Below are positions 51,382 to 59,232 of a stretch of DNA of 64,000 bases, piece after piece. Origin of the DNA: Kitasatospora herbaricolor (GTDB taxonomy: Bacteria > Actinomycetota > Actinomycetes > Streptomycetales > Streptomycetaceae); assembly GCF_030813695.1 (NCBI RefSeq), contig NZ_JAUSVA010000002.1, forward strand, positions 7,339,501 to 7,403,500, given 5' to 3'. The translations under genes and the position numbers were made by a program. Each line of letters starts with the position of its first letter. Position 1 is the first letter of the stretch. The notes beneath the pieces are model-generated. The model searched no databases and had not been told where the DNA came from. It saw only the letters and a program-made list of their open reading frames with translations.

Positions 51382-52004
51382 TCGAGTACGAGAAGGACGG
51401 GGCGGCGATCTACCGCGAGTCCTTTGCCACCATCCGGGCCGAGGCCGACCTGGCGGGCCTGCCCGCCGACGTCTCGCAGGTCGTGGTGCGCATGATCCAC
51501 GCATGCGGCATGACCGACCTGGTCGAGGACCTGCTGTGGTCCCCGGGCGTGGTGGCGGACGCCCGCAGGGCGCTGCGCGCCGGCGCGCCCATCCTCTGCG
51601 ACGTGTCGATGGTCGCCAGCGGGGTGACCCGCAAGCGGCTGCCGGCCGACAACGAGGTGATCTGCACCCTGTCCGACCCCTCGGTGCCCGAGCTGGCGAA
51701 GAAGATGGGCAACACCCGCAGCGCCGCCGCCATGGAGCTGTGGCTGCCCCGGCTGGAGGGCGCGGTGGTCGCCGTCGGCAACGCGCCGACCTCGCTGTTC
51801 CGGTTGCTGGAGCTGATCGAGGCGGGCGCGCCGCGCCCGGCCGCCGTGATCGGCGTCCCGGTCGGCTTCATCGGCGCCGCCGAGTCCAAGCAGGCCCTGG
51901 CCGAGCACCCGTCCCGGCTGGAGCACCTGGTGGTCCGCGGCCGGCGCGGCGGCAGTGCGATGGCCGCCGCGGCCATCAACGCGATTGCGAGTGAAGAAGA
52001 GTGA
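51378..52004 (+). CDS. cobH: Precorrin-8X methylmutase CobH
   Basis: 208 residues from GTG 51378. It moves the C-11 methyl group to C-12, giving hydrogenobyrinate. The family pattern includes YEKDGAAIYRESFATIRAEA, the catalytic His in VVVRMIHACGMTDLV, PILCDVSMVASGV and PVGFIGAAESKQAL. Overlaps at both ends (GTGA with cobG, GTGA with cobIJ) show tight coupling. Confidence 0.96.
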   Translation: MIEYEKDGAAIYRESFATIRAEADLAGLPADVSQVVVRMIHACGMTDLVEDLLWSPGVVADARRALRAGAPILCDVSMVASGVTRKRLPADNEVICTLSDPSVPELAKKMGNTRSAAAMELWLPRLEGAVVAVGNAPTSLFRLLELIEAGAPRPAAVIGVPVGFIGAAESKQALAEHPSRLEHLVVRGRRGGSAMAAAAINAIASEEE

Positions 52005-53521
52005 CGGACAGTCAGGCAATCATAGGAGGAACCGGGCGGCTCTACGGCGTCGGCCTTGGCCCCGGCGACCCCTCGCTGGTCACCGTGCGCGCCGCCGAAC
52101 TCATCGGCAAGGCCGACGTGGTGGCGTACCACAGCGCCCGGCACGGCCGCTCGATCGCCCGCTCCATCGCCGAGCGCTACCTGACCGAGGGACAGGTCGA
52201 GGAGAAGCTGGTCTACCCGCTGACCGTCGAGACCACCGACCACCCCGGCGGCTACCGCGGCGCCATCGACGAGTTCTACGAGGAGGCCGCCGCCCGGCTG
52301 GCCGCCCACCTGGACGCCGGCCGCGACGTGGTGGTGCTCGCCGAGGGCGACCCGCTCTTCTACGGCTCCTACCAGCACATGCACAAGCGGCTCGCGCACC
52401 GCTACCCGACCGAGGTGGTGCCCGGCGTGACCTCGGTCAGCGCCGCCGCCGCCCGGCTCGGCCGCCCGCTGGTGGAGGCCGAGGAGGTGCTGACCATCCT
52501 GCCCGGCACCCTGCCGGAGGAGGAACTGGCGGCCCGGCTGGCCTCCACCGACTCGGCCGTGATCATGAAGCTCGGCCGGACCTTCCCCACCGTGCGCCGC
52601 GCGCTGGAGCGGGCCGGCCGGCTGGAGGACGCCCAGTACGTCGAGCGCGCCACCATGGCCGCCGAGCGGACGGCCCCGCTGGCCGAGGTCGACCCGGACA
52701 CCGTCCCGTACTTCTCGGTGGCCGTGCTGCCGAGCCGGATCGACCGGCCCGTCCCCGCGCCCGTGCCCGGCGAGGGGGAGGTGGTGGTGGTCGGCACCGG
52801 CCCAGCCGGACCGCTCTGGCTCACCCCGGAGGCCCGCGGCGCCCTCGCCGGCGCCACCGACCTGGTCGGCTACACCACCTACCTGGACCGGGTGCCGGTC
52901 CGGGCCGGCCAGCAGCGGCACGGCTCGGACAACAAGGTGGAGGCCGAGCGGGCCGAGTTCGCCCTGGACCTCGCCCGGCGCGGCCACCGGGTGGCCGTGG
53001 TCTCCTCCGGCGACCCCGGCGTCTTCGCGATGGCCACCGCCGTCCTGGAGGCCGCCGGCGCCGACCCGTACCGCTCGGTGCCCGTCCGCGTGCTGCCCGG
53101 CATGACCGCCGCGCACGCCGCCGCCTCCCGGGTCGGCGCGCCGCTCGGCCACGACTACGCGGTGGTCTCGCTCTCCGACCGGCTCAAGCCCTGGACGGCG
53201 ATCGCCCGCCGCCTTCGCGCGGCCGCCGAGGCCGATCTGGTGCTGGCGCTCTACAACCCCGGTTCGAAGAGCCGCACCACGCAGGTCGGCCTGGCCCGCG
53301 ACCTGCTGCTCGAACACCGCGCCCCGGAAACCCCCGTGGTGATGGCCCGGGACGTCGGCGGACCCACCGAGCGGGTGCGGACCGTCCGGCTGGCCGACCT
53401 GGATCCGGCCGAGGTCGACATGCGGACCCTGCTGCTGATCGGCTCCTCGCAGACCCGGATCGTCGAACGCGACAACGGCACCGAGGTCGTCTGGACCCCG
53501 CGCCGCTACCCCGAGGACTGA
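52001..53521 (+). CDS. cobIJ: CobIJ fusion: precorrin-2 C20- and precorrin-3B C17-methyltransferase
   Basis: 506 residues from GTG 52001, overlapping the cobH stop. Two tetrapyrrole methylase domains: CobI (about 10-245, GVGLGPGDPSLVTVRA, LAEGDPLFYGSY) and CobJ (about 258-500, VVVVGTGPAGPLWLTPEA, SSGDPGVFAMA, LYNPGSKSR, LIGSSQTRI). CobI methylates precorrin-2 at C-20 and CobJ performs the ring-contracting C-17 methylation after CobG. The CobI-CobJ fusion is common in actinobacteria. The gene ends before a strong terminator. Confidence 0.96.
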   Translation: MTDSQAIIGGTGRLYGVGLGPGDPSLVTVRAAELIGKADVVAYHSARHGRSIARSIAERYLTEGQVEEKLVYPLTVETTDHPGGYRGAIDEFYEEAAARLAAHLDAGRDVVVLAEGDPLFYGSYQHMHKRLAHRYPTEVVPGVTSVSAAAARLGRPLVEAEEVLTILPGTLPEEELAARLASTDSAVIMKLGRTFPTVRRALERAGRLEDAQYVERATMAAERTAPLAEVDPDTVPYFSVAVLPSRIDRPVPAPVPGEGEVVVVGTGPAGPLWLTPEARGALAGATDLVGYTTYLDRVPVRAGQQRHGSDNKVEAERAEFALDLARRGHRVAVVSSGDPGVFAMATAVLEAAGADPYRSVPVRVLPGMTAAHAAASRVGAPLGHDYAVVSLSDRLKPWTAIARRLRAAAEADLVLALYNPGSKSRTTQVGLARDLLLEHRAPETPVVMARDVGGPTERVRTVRLADLDPAEVDMRTLLLIGSSQTRIVERDNGTEVVWTPRRYPED

Positions 53522-53531
53522 GCACGACGAC

Positions 53532-53573
53532 GGCCCGCTCGGGCCCCGGTCACCACCGGGGCCCGAGCGGGCC
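53532..53573. terminator. Strong bidirectional terminator
   Basis: A perfect 19-bp inverted repeat (53532-53550 and 53555-53573) with a 4-nt CACC loop lies 10 bp after the cobIJ stop and 39 bp from the convergent SDR stop. Confidence 0.88.
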
Positions 53574-53612
53574 GCGTCCGTCCGGGCCGCCGAGTGCCCG
53601 GACGGGCGTCGT

Positions 53613-54473
53613 TCAGCGGGCTGTGGCGGGGAAGTTGAGCCGCATCACGGCGTCGAAGGCGACGTCGGGCAGCAGCCGCCGGGCGCCCATGGTGGCGCGG
53701 GCCAGCGCCCCGATGGCGTACCGGGGGCGCGGTCGGGCCGTGGTGGCAGCCCGGACGATCACCTTGGTCGCGGCCTCGGCCGGCACCGCGCCGTTGCGCC
53801 GGTTGAAGGTCCTGTTGGCGTACATGTCGGCGAGTTCGGCCCGGAACCGGCCGTACGGGTCCTGCTCGTCGTGGGCCGTACCGCCCTGCATGGTCTCCAC
53901 CGCGGTGCCGGCGAACCCGGTGATGGTGGGGCCGGGCTGGACCACCACGACCTTCACCCCGAACGGCGCCACCTCCAGCCGCAGCGAGTCGCTGATCGCC
54001 TCCACCGCGTGCTTGCTGGCGTGGTAGAAGGCGCCGCCGGGCGGGGAGAAACGGCCGCCCATGGACGAGATGTTGACGATCCGTCCGCTCCCCGCGCGGC
54101 GCATCCCGGGCAGCACCAGCTGGGTCATCCGCACCAGGCCGAAGACGTTGGTGTCGAACTGCCGGCGCACCTCCTCCGGGGTGGCCAGCTCGACCGGCAG
54201 GTGCAGCCCGTACGCGGCGTTGTTGACCAGGATGTCCACGGTGCCGCGCTCGGCCTCGATCCGTGCGACGGCGGCCGCCATCGAGTCCTCGTCGGTGACG
54301 TCCAGGGCGAGCGTGGCCAGGCCCTCGGCCGCCAGGTCGGCGAGCGTCTCCGGGTGCCGGGCGGTGGCGTACACGTGGTGGCCCTGCCGGTGCAGGGCGA
54401 GCGCGGTGCGGCGGCCCATGCCGGTGGAGCAGCCGGTGATCAGGACGGTCCGCGGTCGGGTGGGGGTGCTCAC
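53613..54473 (-). CDS. Short-chain dehydrogenase/reductase
   Basis: 286 residues from GTG 54473, overlapping the TetR stop by 4 nt. Classical SDR motifs: TVLITGCSTGMGRRTAL, NNAAYG, Ser in VNISSMGGRFSPPGG, and YHASK. The longer C-terminal part (RFRAELADMYANRTFNRRNG) fits SDRs acting on large hydrophobic substrates. Substrate unknown. It forms an operon with the TetR regulator and converges on cobIJ; it is not a known cobalamin gene. Confidence 0.9.
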   Translation of the reverse strand: MSTPTRPRTVLITGCSTGMGRRTALALHRQGHHVYATARHPETLADLAAEGLATLALDVTDEDSMAAAVARIEAERGTVDILVNNAAYGLHLPVELATPEEVRRQFDTNVFGLVRMTQLVLPGMRRAGSGRIVNISSMGGRFSPPGGAFYHASKHAVEAISDSLRLEVAPFGVKVVVVQPGPTITGFAGTAVETMQGGTAHDEQDPYGRFRAELADMYANRTFNRRNGAVPAEAATKVIVRAATTARPRPRYAIGALARATMGARRLLPDVAFDAVMRLNFPATAR

Positions 54474-55063
54474 GAGTCGGCCTTTCGGTGCAGGAGGTCC
54501 CAGACGGCGTCTTCCGCCACCTTCAGGGACGCGGGGGAGAGTTTGCCGATGCCGCCGGGGCGCAGGTGCTTGACCAGCCCGGTGAACGCGCCGATGGCGA
54601 GGGCGACCAGTTGCTGCGGGTCCCCGTCGCGGATCTCGCCGGAGCGCTGGCCGCGCTCGATGAAGTCGGAGGCGACCCGGTCGACCTCGGCGGCCAGGGC
54701 CTGGCTCTCGGGGGCGAGGAAGGTGTCGTGCTGCTGGTGCTCCAGGAAGACGAACGCGTCGTGGGCGCTGCCCGCGTACCGGGTGAAGCCGAGCCAGAAC
54801 CGGCCGAACTCCTCGCGGACGGTGTGCACCGGACCGCCCTCGACCAGCGCGTCGTTCAGCTGGTCGAGCAGGCCGCGCTTGGCGTACTGGAAGGCCGCGT
54901 TGCCGAGCGCCTCCTTGCTGGGGAAGTACCGGTAGATGCTGCCGACGCCGACCCCGGCCCGCTGGGCGACGGCGGGCATCTGGGTGCCCTCGTAGGTGCG
55001 CTCGGCGAAGAGGGACAGCGCGCTGTCCAGGAGCTGCTGGGCGATGTCGGGTTTTCTGGGCAC
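54470..55063 (-). CDS. TetR/AcrR family regulator of the SDR operon
   Basis: 197 residues from GTG 55063. Upstream in-frame starts (ATG 55078, 55099) would translate through the operator and promoter, so the GTG is preferred as a leaderless start. Helix-turn-helix: LFAERTYEGTQMPAVAQRAG, VGVGSIYRYFPSKEALGNAA. The C-terminal ligand domain includes FVFLEHQQHDTFL, seen in Streptomyces TetR repressors. It overlaps the SDR gene by GTGA and likely represses this two-gene operon by binding the perfect palindrome at its own start. Confidence 0.9.
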   Translation of the reverse strand: MPRKPDIAQQLLDSALSLFAERTYEGTQMPAVAQRAGVGVGSIYRYFPSKEALGNAAFQYAKRGLLDQLNDALVEGGPVHTVREEFGRFWLGFTRYAGSAHDAFVFLEHQQHDTFLAPESQALAAEVDRVASDFIERGQRSGEIRDGDPQQLVALAIGAFTGLVKHLRPGGIGKLSPASLKVAEDAVWDLLHRKADS

Positions 55064-55081
55064 GGAATGAATGTTCATTCC
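55064..55081. promoter_or_regulatory. TetR operator at the TetR start codon
   Basis: GGAATGAATGTTCATTCC has perfect 8-bp arms around TG and ends 1 bp before GTG 55063. It covers the -10 region. Confidence 0.75.
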
Positions 55082-55099
55082 GCCCGGCGCCGATGTCAA
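55070..55099 (-). promoter_or_regulatory. Leaderless promoter of the TetR-SDR operon
   Basis: On the minus strand TTGACA (55099-55094), an 18-nt spacer and AACATT (55075-55070) are followed by 6 nt and GTG 55063. The consensus -35 and spacing support transcription starting at the GTG. Confidence 0.5.
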
Positions 55100-55188
55100 G
55101 CAGGGCCGATGTCAGGCAGGACGGCGTCGGGGGTGCGGCGGGCCGCCGGAGCGGTCCGCCGCACCCCCGGAGGGCGGGCCGGCGATGC

Positions 55189-56346
55189 CTACCGGCCGCC
55201 GTTCCCGTGCCCGTCCCCGTGCCCGGCCTCGGGCAGACCCAGGTGGCCGCGCAGGGTCGTCGCCGTGTACGCCGTCCGGAACAGGCCGCGCCGCCGGAGC
55301 TCCGGCACCAGGCCGTCCACCAGTGCGTCGAGGTCCTCGGCGAGCTGGGCCGGCCGCAGCCGGAACCCGTCCGCCCCGCCGTCGCGGAACCACTCCTCCA
55401 GGCGGTCCGCCAGCCCGGCCGGGGTGCCCGCGAACACGGCGGCGTCGCTGGTGAAGGGCTCGCCGTCGAGGGCGTCCAGGTCCGCCAGCCGCTCCTGGGC
55501 GGCCGCCTCGCTGCCCGCCAGCACCACGTTCAGGTCCGCGAACAGCCGGAAGGGCGTCTCGGCCCGGCCGGCCTCCTTGCGCAGCCCCTCCACCTCCTCG
55601 CGGATCTCCACCAGCCCGGCGGTGTCGGCCGGCGTGACGAAGCCGACCTCGGCGTGCCGGGCCACCAGGCGGTAGGGGATCGTGGCGTGCCCCAGGATCG
55701 CGGTCACCGGCCGGCCCTGCGGCGGGCGCGGGACGCCGGCGCTGCCGGATGCCCGCACATGGACGCCTTCCAGGTCCGCCGGGCGGATCAGCGCCTGGTC
55801 GACGAACCGCCCGCCCGCCAGGTCGCCCAGCAGTGCGCCCGGCGCCCAGCTGTCCCAGTAGCCCAGCACCGCCCGGGTGAACTCCTCGGCCTCGTCGAAG
55901 AGTTCGACGAACAGTGGACCGCCCTCGGGTTCCAGTGCCAGCTTCAGCTGCTCCGGCGTGACGTCCACCCGGGGCCGCCAGCCGGCCCGGCCCGCGCTCA
56001 GGTGGTCCAGGGTCGCGATCCGGTCCGCCACCTCGCCGGGGAGCCGGCCGGTCAGGCCGGTCGGCACCAGTCCGATCCGGCTCGTCGCCGCGGCCGCCAC
56101 CGCCAGCACCTGGGCCGCCTCCAGCCGGCCGAGCGCCCGGCCGTCCCGGTGGGCGTGGATCGGCCGGGAGTCGTCCAGCGTGACGAAGTCCAGCAGCCCC
56201 TCCTCGGCCCGCCGCACCGCGTCCAGGTGCAGGGCGGCGGATCCGAAGGCGGACTCCGGTGTGCGCGCGGTCCGCCGCCAGGCGGCCGGGTGGGCCCCGA
56301 ACCCGTCCAGGGATACGGCGAGATGCAGCTGACGTCCGACGCTCAT
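55189..56346 (-). CDS. LLM-class flavin-dependent monooxygenase (NtaA/SnaA/DszA-like)
   Basis: 385 residues from ATG 56346, with GGGAG upstream. Luciferase-like barrel: LHLAVSLDGFGAHPAAWR, LLDFVTLDDSRPIHA, RLEAAQVLAVAAAATSRIGL, EEFTRAVLGYWDSWAPGALL, and a late AAVFAGTPAGLADRLEEWF that fits the FMN-binding end. Members oxidise small organic substrates with reduced FMN. The C-terminus is Gly/His-rich. Alone between the TetR-SDR pair and cbiD; no cobalamin role is known. Confidence 0.9.
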   Translation of the reverse strand: MSVGRQLHLAVSLDGFGAHPAAWRRTARTPESAFGSAALHLDAVRRAEEGLLDFVTLDDSRPIHAHRDGRALGRLEAAQVLAVAAAATSRIGLVPTGLTGRLPGEVADRIATLDHLSAGRAGWRPRVDVTPEQLKLALEPEGGPLFVELFDEAEEFTRAVLGYWDSWAPGALLGDLAGGRFVDQALIRPADLEGVHVRASGSAGVPRPPQGRPVTAILGHATIPYRLVARHAEVGFVTPADTAGLVEIREEVEGLRKEAGRAETPFRLFADLNVVLAGSEAAAQERLADLDALDGEPFTSDAAVFAGTPAGLADRLEEWFRDGGADGFRLRPAQLAEDLDALVDGLVPELRRRGLFRTAYTATTLRGHLGLPEAGHGDGHGNGGR

Positions 56347-57142
56347 GGTCACTCCCGGGTGCTTCGCGGTGACGGAACGTCCGCCCCCGTCCCAGCGTGG
56401 CGGCGGAGTACGAACGTTGTGCTGCGGCGGTGTGAACCATGCCCCGGACCGGCGCCCCGCGAACCGGCCGGCCGGGGGCCGGCGGCTTCGGGGACGGCGG
56501 CCGGGATTTCCGCCCGACGGCCGAGGAGTGCCTCCCACCCCCTTCGCCGGCTGCCGAAGGACGCGGGACCACCGCCTGGACGAGGGTCACGCCGGTAACG
56601 GCCGATACTTTCTGACGCGTCATCAACTCCTTGTTGGATCAGCCCGCTTGCCGGTGCGAATCCGGCCAGCGTGGCTGGACGGAGGGCGTTGTGGTGGGCC
56701 GCACAGCGTCGCGAGGATCGCGGACACCAGGGGGCCCGGTGCCGGGTGGCGAAGCGACAGCGGCCCCGGCGGCGTCGGGCAGTGGCTCCCGGCTGCCGGC
56801 TGCCGGCTGCCGGCGGTGCCGGCCGGCAGGGACGCACCCGGCGCAGTCCGGCTCGTTCGCGGGGGCGGGTGATCCGGCCCGGCCCCGGCTGGCCCGGCCA
56901 CCGTCCCGGCCGCCGTCCCGGCGCCGCGCCGGGCCGCCGACCGGGACCCAGCTGGGACGATGCGCGGCCGACAGGGGAACATGGACGGTGGCGGCCACCC
57001 CCGGCCGTGGTGCGGGCGACAGGGCGGGTGAAGGGACGGGTGGCGTCGATGGGAGCGTCCACTGGCTGGGTGCGAGGCGGGCCGGCCTCGGTGGCCGGGC
57101 TGCCGCCGGCCGGAGCCGGCCGGACAGGCCTCGGGGGCACCC
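56347..57142. other. Long gene-free gap between the LLM gene and cbiD
   Basis: About 800 bp. Open frames here are low-complexity, without ribosome sites or recognisable domains. The left part must hold the LLM promoter. A GCCGGTGCGAATCCGGC element (near 56650-56667) looks like part of a riboswitch or a T-arm, but the rest of either structure is missing. Three tandem CCGGCTG heptamers are at 56789-56809. The right part is the cbiD leader. Confidence 0.55.
56789..56809. repeat. Three tandem 7-bp repeats
   Basis: CCGGCTG is repeated three times exactly (56789-56809), followed by a partial fourth unit. Like those near 18.3 kb, it lies in non-coding DNA. Confidence 0.8.
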
Positions 57143-58276
57143 GTGGCTGAGCTCGGGGGCCGGGCGGCCCAGCTGAGGAGCAGCGGACTGCGGCACGGCT
57201 GGACGACCGGGGCCTGCGCGACCGCCGCCACCAAGGCCGCGTACACCGCGCTGCTCACCGGCGGCTTCCCGGACCCGGTGACGATCACGCTCCCCAAGGG
57301 CCAGCAGCCGGCTTTCGCCCTGGCGGTCGAGGAGTTGGCCGACGGCCGGGCGATGGCGGGGGTGGTGAAGGACGCCGGGGACGACCCGGACGTCACCCAC
57401 GGCGCGCTGATCCGCTCGACCGTCCGCCGGGGCGAGCCCGGCAGCGGTGTGGTGTTCCGGGCCGGGCCCGGGGTGGGAACGGTCACCAAGGCCGGGTTGC
57501 CGTTGCCGGTGGGGGAGCCGGCCGTCAACCCGGTGCCCCGGCAGATGATGCGGGACGCCGTCGCCGAGGTGGCGGCCGCCCACGGGGGCAGCGGCGACGT
57601 GGTGGTGGAACTCTCGGTCGACCACGGCGAGGAGATCGCCCGCTCCACCTGGAACCCCCGGCTCGGCATCCTGGGCGGCCTGTCGATCCTCGGCACCACC
57701 GGCATCGTGGTGCCCTACTCCTGCTCGGCGTGGATCGACAGCATCCGGCGCGGGGTCGACGTGGCGAGGGCGGCGGGGCGTACGCACGTGGCCGGCTGCA
57801 CCGGCTCGACCTCGGAGAAGGTCGCCGTCGCCGTGCACGGGCTGCCCGAGGACGCGCTGCTGGACATGGGCGACTTCGCCGGCGCGGTGCTGAAGTACCT
57901 GAAGCGCCACCCGGTGCCACGGCTCACCATCGCGGGCGGTTTCGCCAAGCTCTCCAAGCTGGCCGCCGGGCACCTGGACCTGCATTCGGCCCGCTCCCAG
58001 GTCGACAAGGGCTACTTGGCGGGCCTGGCCCGCGAGGGCGGCGCCGGGCCGGAGCTGGTCCGCGCCGTGGGCGACGCCAACACCGCCCTGGAGGCGATCC
58101 AGCTCTGCCGGGCGGCCGGCGTGCCGCTCGGCGACCTGGTGGCCCGGGCGGCCCGGGCCACCGCGCTGGGGGTGCTGGTCGGCTCGCCGGTCGCGGTCGA
58201 CGTGATCTGCATCGACCGGGCGGGCATCATCGTCGGCCGCGCCGAGCCGCTGGGCCCGCCCGCCGGGCGGGCCTGA
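57143..58276 (+). CDS. cbiD: CbiD-type C1-methyltransferase (cobalt-precorrin-5B)
   Basis: 377 residues from GTG 57143, with GGGGG upstream. CbiD methylates C-1 during corrin ring synthesis. The family start LRHGWTTGACATAATKAAYT is unmistakable, followed by GVVKDAGDDPDVTHG, RSTWNPRLGILGGLSILGTT, GIVVPYSCSAWIDSI and FAKLSKLAAGHLDLHSARSQ. CbiD is best known from the anaerobic route, but actinobacteria with CobG often carry it. It has a long upstream leader. Its 3' end lies opposite a minus-strand open frame for 265 bp. Confidence 0.96.
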   Translation: MAELGGRAAQLRSSGLRHGWTTGACATAATKAAYTALLTGGFPDPVTITLPKGQQPAFALAVEELADGRAMAGVVKDAGDDPDVTHGALIRSTVRRGEPGSGVVFRAGPGVGTVTKAGLPLPVGEPAVNPVPRQMMRDAVAEVAAAHGGSGDVVVELSVDHGEEIARSTWNPRLGILGGLSILGTTGIVVPYSCSAWIDSIRRGVDVARAAGRTHVAGCTGSTSEKVAVAVHGLPEDALLDMGDFAGAVLKYLKRHPVPRLTIAGGFAKLSKLAAGHLDLHSARSQVDKGYLAGLAREGGAGPELVRAVGDANTALEAIQLCRAAGVPLGDLVARAARATALGVLVGSPVAVDVICIDRAGIIVGRAEPLGPPAGRA

Positions 58277-59004
58277 CCGGCGCGCCACCGCGACGGCGCG
58301 GGCCGGGCCGGGTCGTGCTCCGCCCCCGGCCGGTGCCCCGCCACGCGGGCCGGGTGCCGGCCCCGGCGCGGGGGACGCGGTGCGAGGCCGGACCCGTCGG
58401 CTGCGAAGGCGGCCGCTGCCGCGGGCCCGGGCCACCGCAGTCGTGCTCCGGCCCGCGCCGCCCGGGCCCGGGCGAAGCACCGGGCGAACCCGCCCGCACC
58501 CGGGTCCGCGCCGCTGATCCGGTCGGGGCCGGCGGCGGGGCGGGGCAGCCGGCCGGGCCGGCGGGCCGCCGCACCGGTCGGCGGTGCCGTGCGGGGCGGT
58601 ACGGCGAGGTGCGCCCAGGCGGCCTTGTGGTGCGGGAACTCCAGGAAGCCCCAGCGCAGGGCGAGGGCGTCGACGATGTGCAGGCCCCGGCCGGACTCCT
58701 GGTCCTCGCCGGCCGGGGGCGGGGCGTCCGGGTGCTGCGGGGAGCGGTCGTGGACCTCCACGGCGAGGACGCCGGGCCCGTGGAGCCGCAGGTGGATGTG
58801 GACCTCGGAGCCCCCGCCGTGCCGGATGGCGTTCGTCACCAGCTCGGTGACGACCAGTTCGAGATCGGTGGTGTCCTCGATCGGGACGCCGAGGGCGCGG
58901 ACCTCGGCCACGGCCCTGGTCCGCACGCCCGCGACTTCCCGCGGGGCGGACGGGACCGCCCAGGTGACTCGGGGGAGGAAGGAGATGTCTGCTGCATCGG
59001 ACAT
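58012..59004 (-). CDS. RsbW-like ATP-binding protein with long C-terminal tail
   Basis: 330 residues from ATG 59004, with AAGGA upstream. Residues about 10-140 are a GHKL ATPase domain as in anti-sigma kinases: LELVVTELVTNAIRHGGGSE (N box), VHDRSPQHPDAPP (G1), SGRGLHIVDALALRWGF (G2). Such proteins in Streptomyces usually end here, near 140-150 residues. The frame instead runs another 190 Arg/Pro/Ala-rich residues without a stop, crossing into antisense of cbiD by 265 bp. The tail may be real, or a stop may have been lost. Divergent from the GntR gene, with two shared operator-like sites. Confidence 0.7.
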   Translation of the reverse strand: MSDAADISFLPRVTWAVPSAPREVAGVRTRAVAEVRALGVPIEDTTDLELVVTELVTNAIRHGGGSEVHIHLRLHGPGVLAVEVHDRSPQHPDAPPPAGEDQESGRGLHIVDALALRWGFLEFPHHKAAWAHLAVPPRTAPPTGAAARRPGRLPRPAAGPDRISGADPGAGGFARCFARARAARAGARLRWPGPAAAAAFAADGSGLAPRPPRRGRHPARVAGHRPGAEHDPARPAPSRWRAGQARPAGGPSGSARPTMMPARSMQITSTATGEPTSTPSAVARAARATRSPSGTPAARQSWIASRAVLASPTARTSSGPAPPSRARPAK

Positions 59005-59114
59005 GGCGGTCCTTCGTACGGCAATCGGGCGGCGGTTGCTCCACGGGTCCGACGGGTGCCGGGCGAGGCGGGGCCTCGGGCCGGGCGGTGGGGATGCTTC
59101 CAGTGAAGCCATGA

Positions 59115-59145
59115 TCTCTAGAGAAGTCAATAAGCTCTCTAGAGA
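59115..59145. promoter_or_regulatory. Paired TCTCTAGAGA operators
   Basis: Two perfect 10-bp palindromes TCTCTAGAGA at 59115-59124 and 59136-59145, spaced 21 bp (two helical turns), lie between the divergent ATPase and GntR genes. They are the likely binding sites of the GntR protein. Confidence 0.75.
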
Positions 59146-59202
59146 TATGGCCGGTTCGGGTCGTGCGGCACCGATAGCAGGCCGGGCGACGCCGCCCTAG
59201 GA

Positions 59203-59212
59203 TGTCTAGAGA
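59203..59212. promoter_or_regulatory. Third TCTAGAGA operator at the GntR promoter
   Basis: TGTCTAGAGA differs from the paired sites at one position. It touches a TAGGAT -10 candidate (59198-59203) and lies 20 bp before the GntR start, suggesting autorepression. Confidence 0.6.
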
Positions 59213-59232
59213 GGAAGCGAGGAATCGAACCC

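Noticed and set aside
56575..56690. Possible tRNA or second cobalamin riboswitch around GCCGGTGCGAATCCGGC
   Set aside because: The 17-base element resembles a T-arm or a riboswitch core, and CACGCCG/CAGCGTG could partly pair as an acceptor stem. There is no 7-nt anticodon loop, no CCACTGT-like core and no B12 box.
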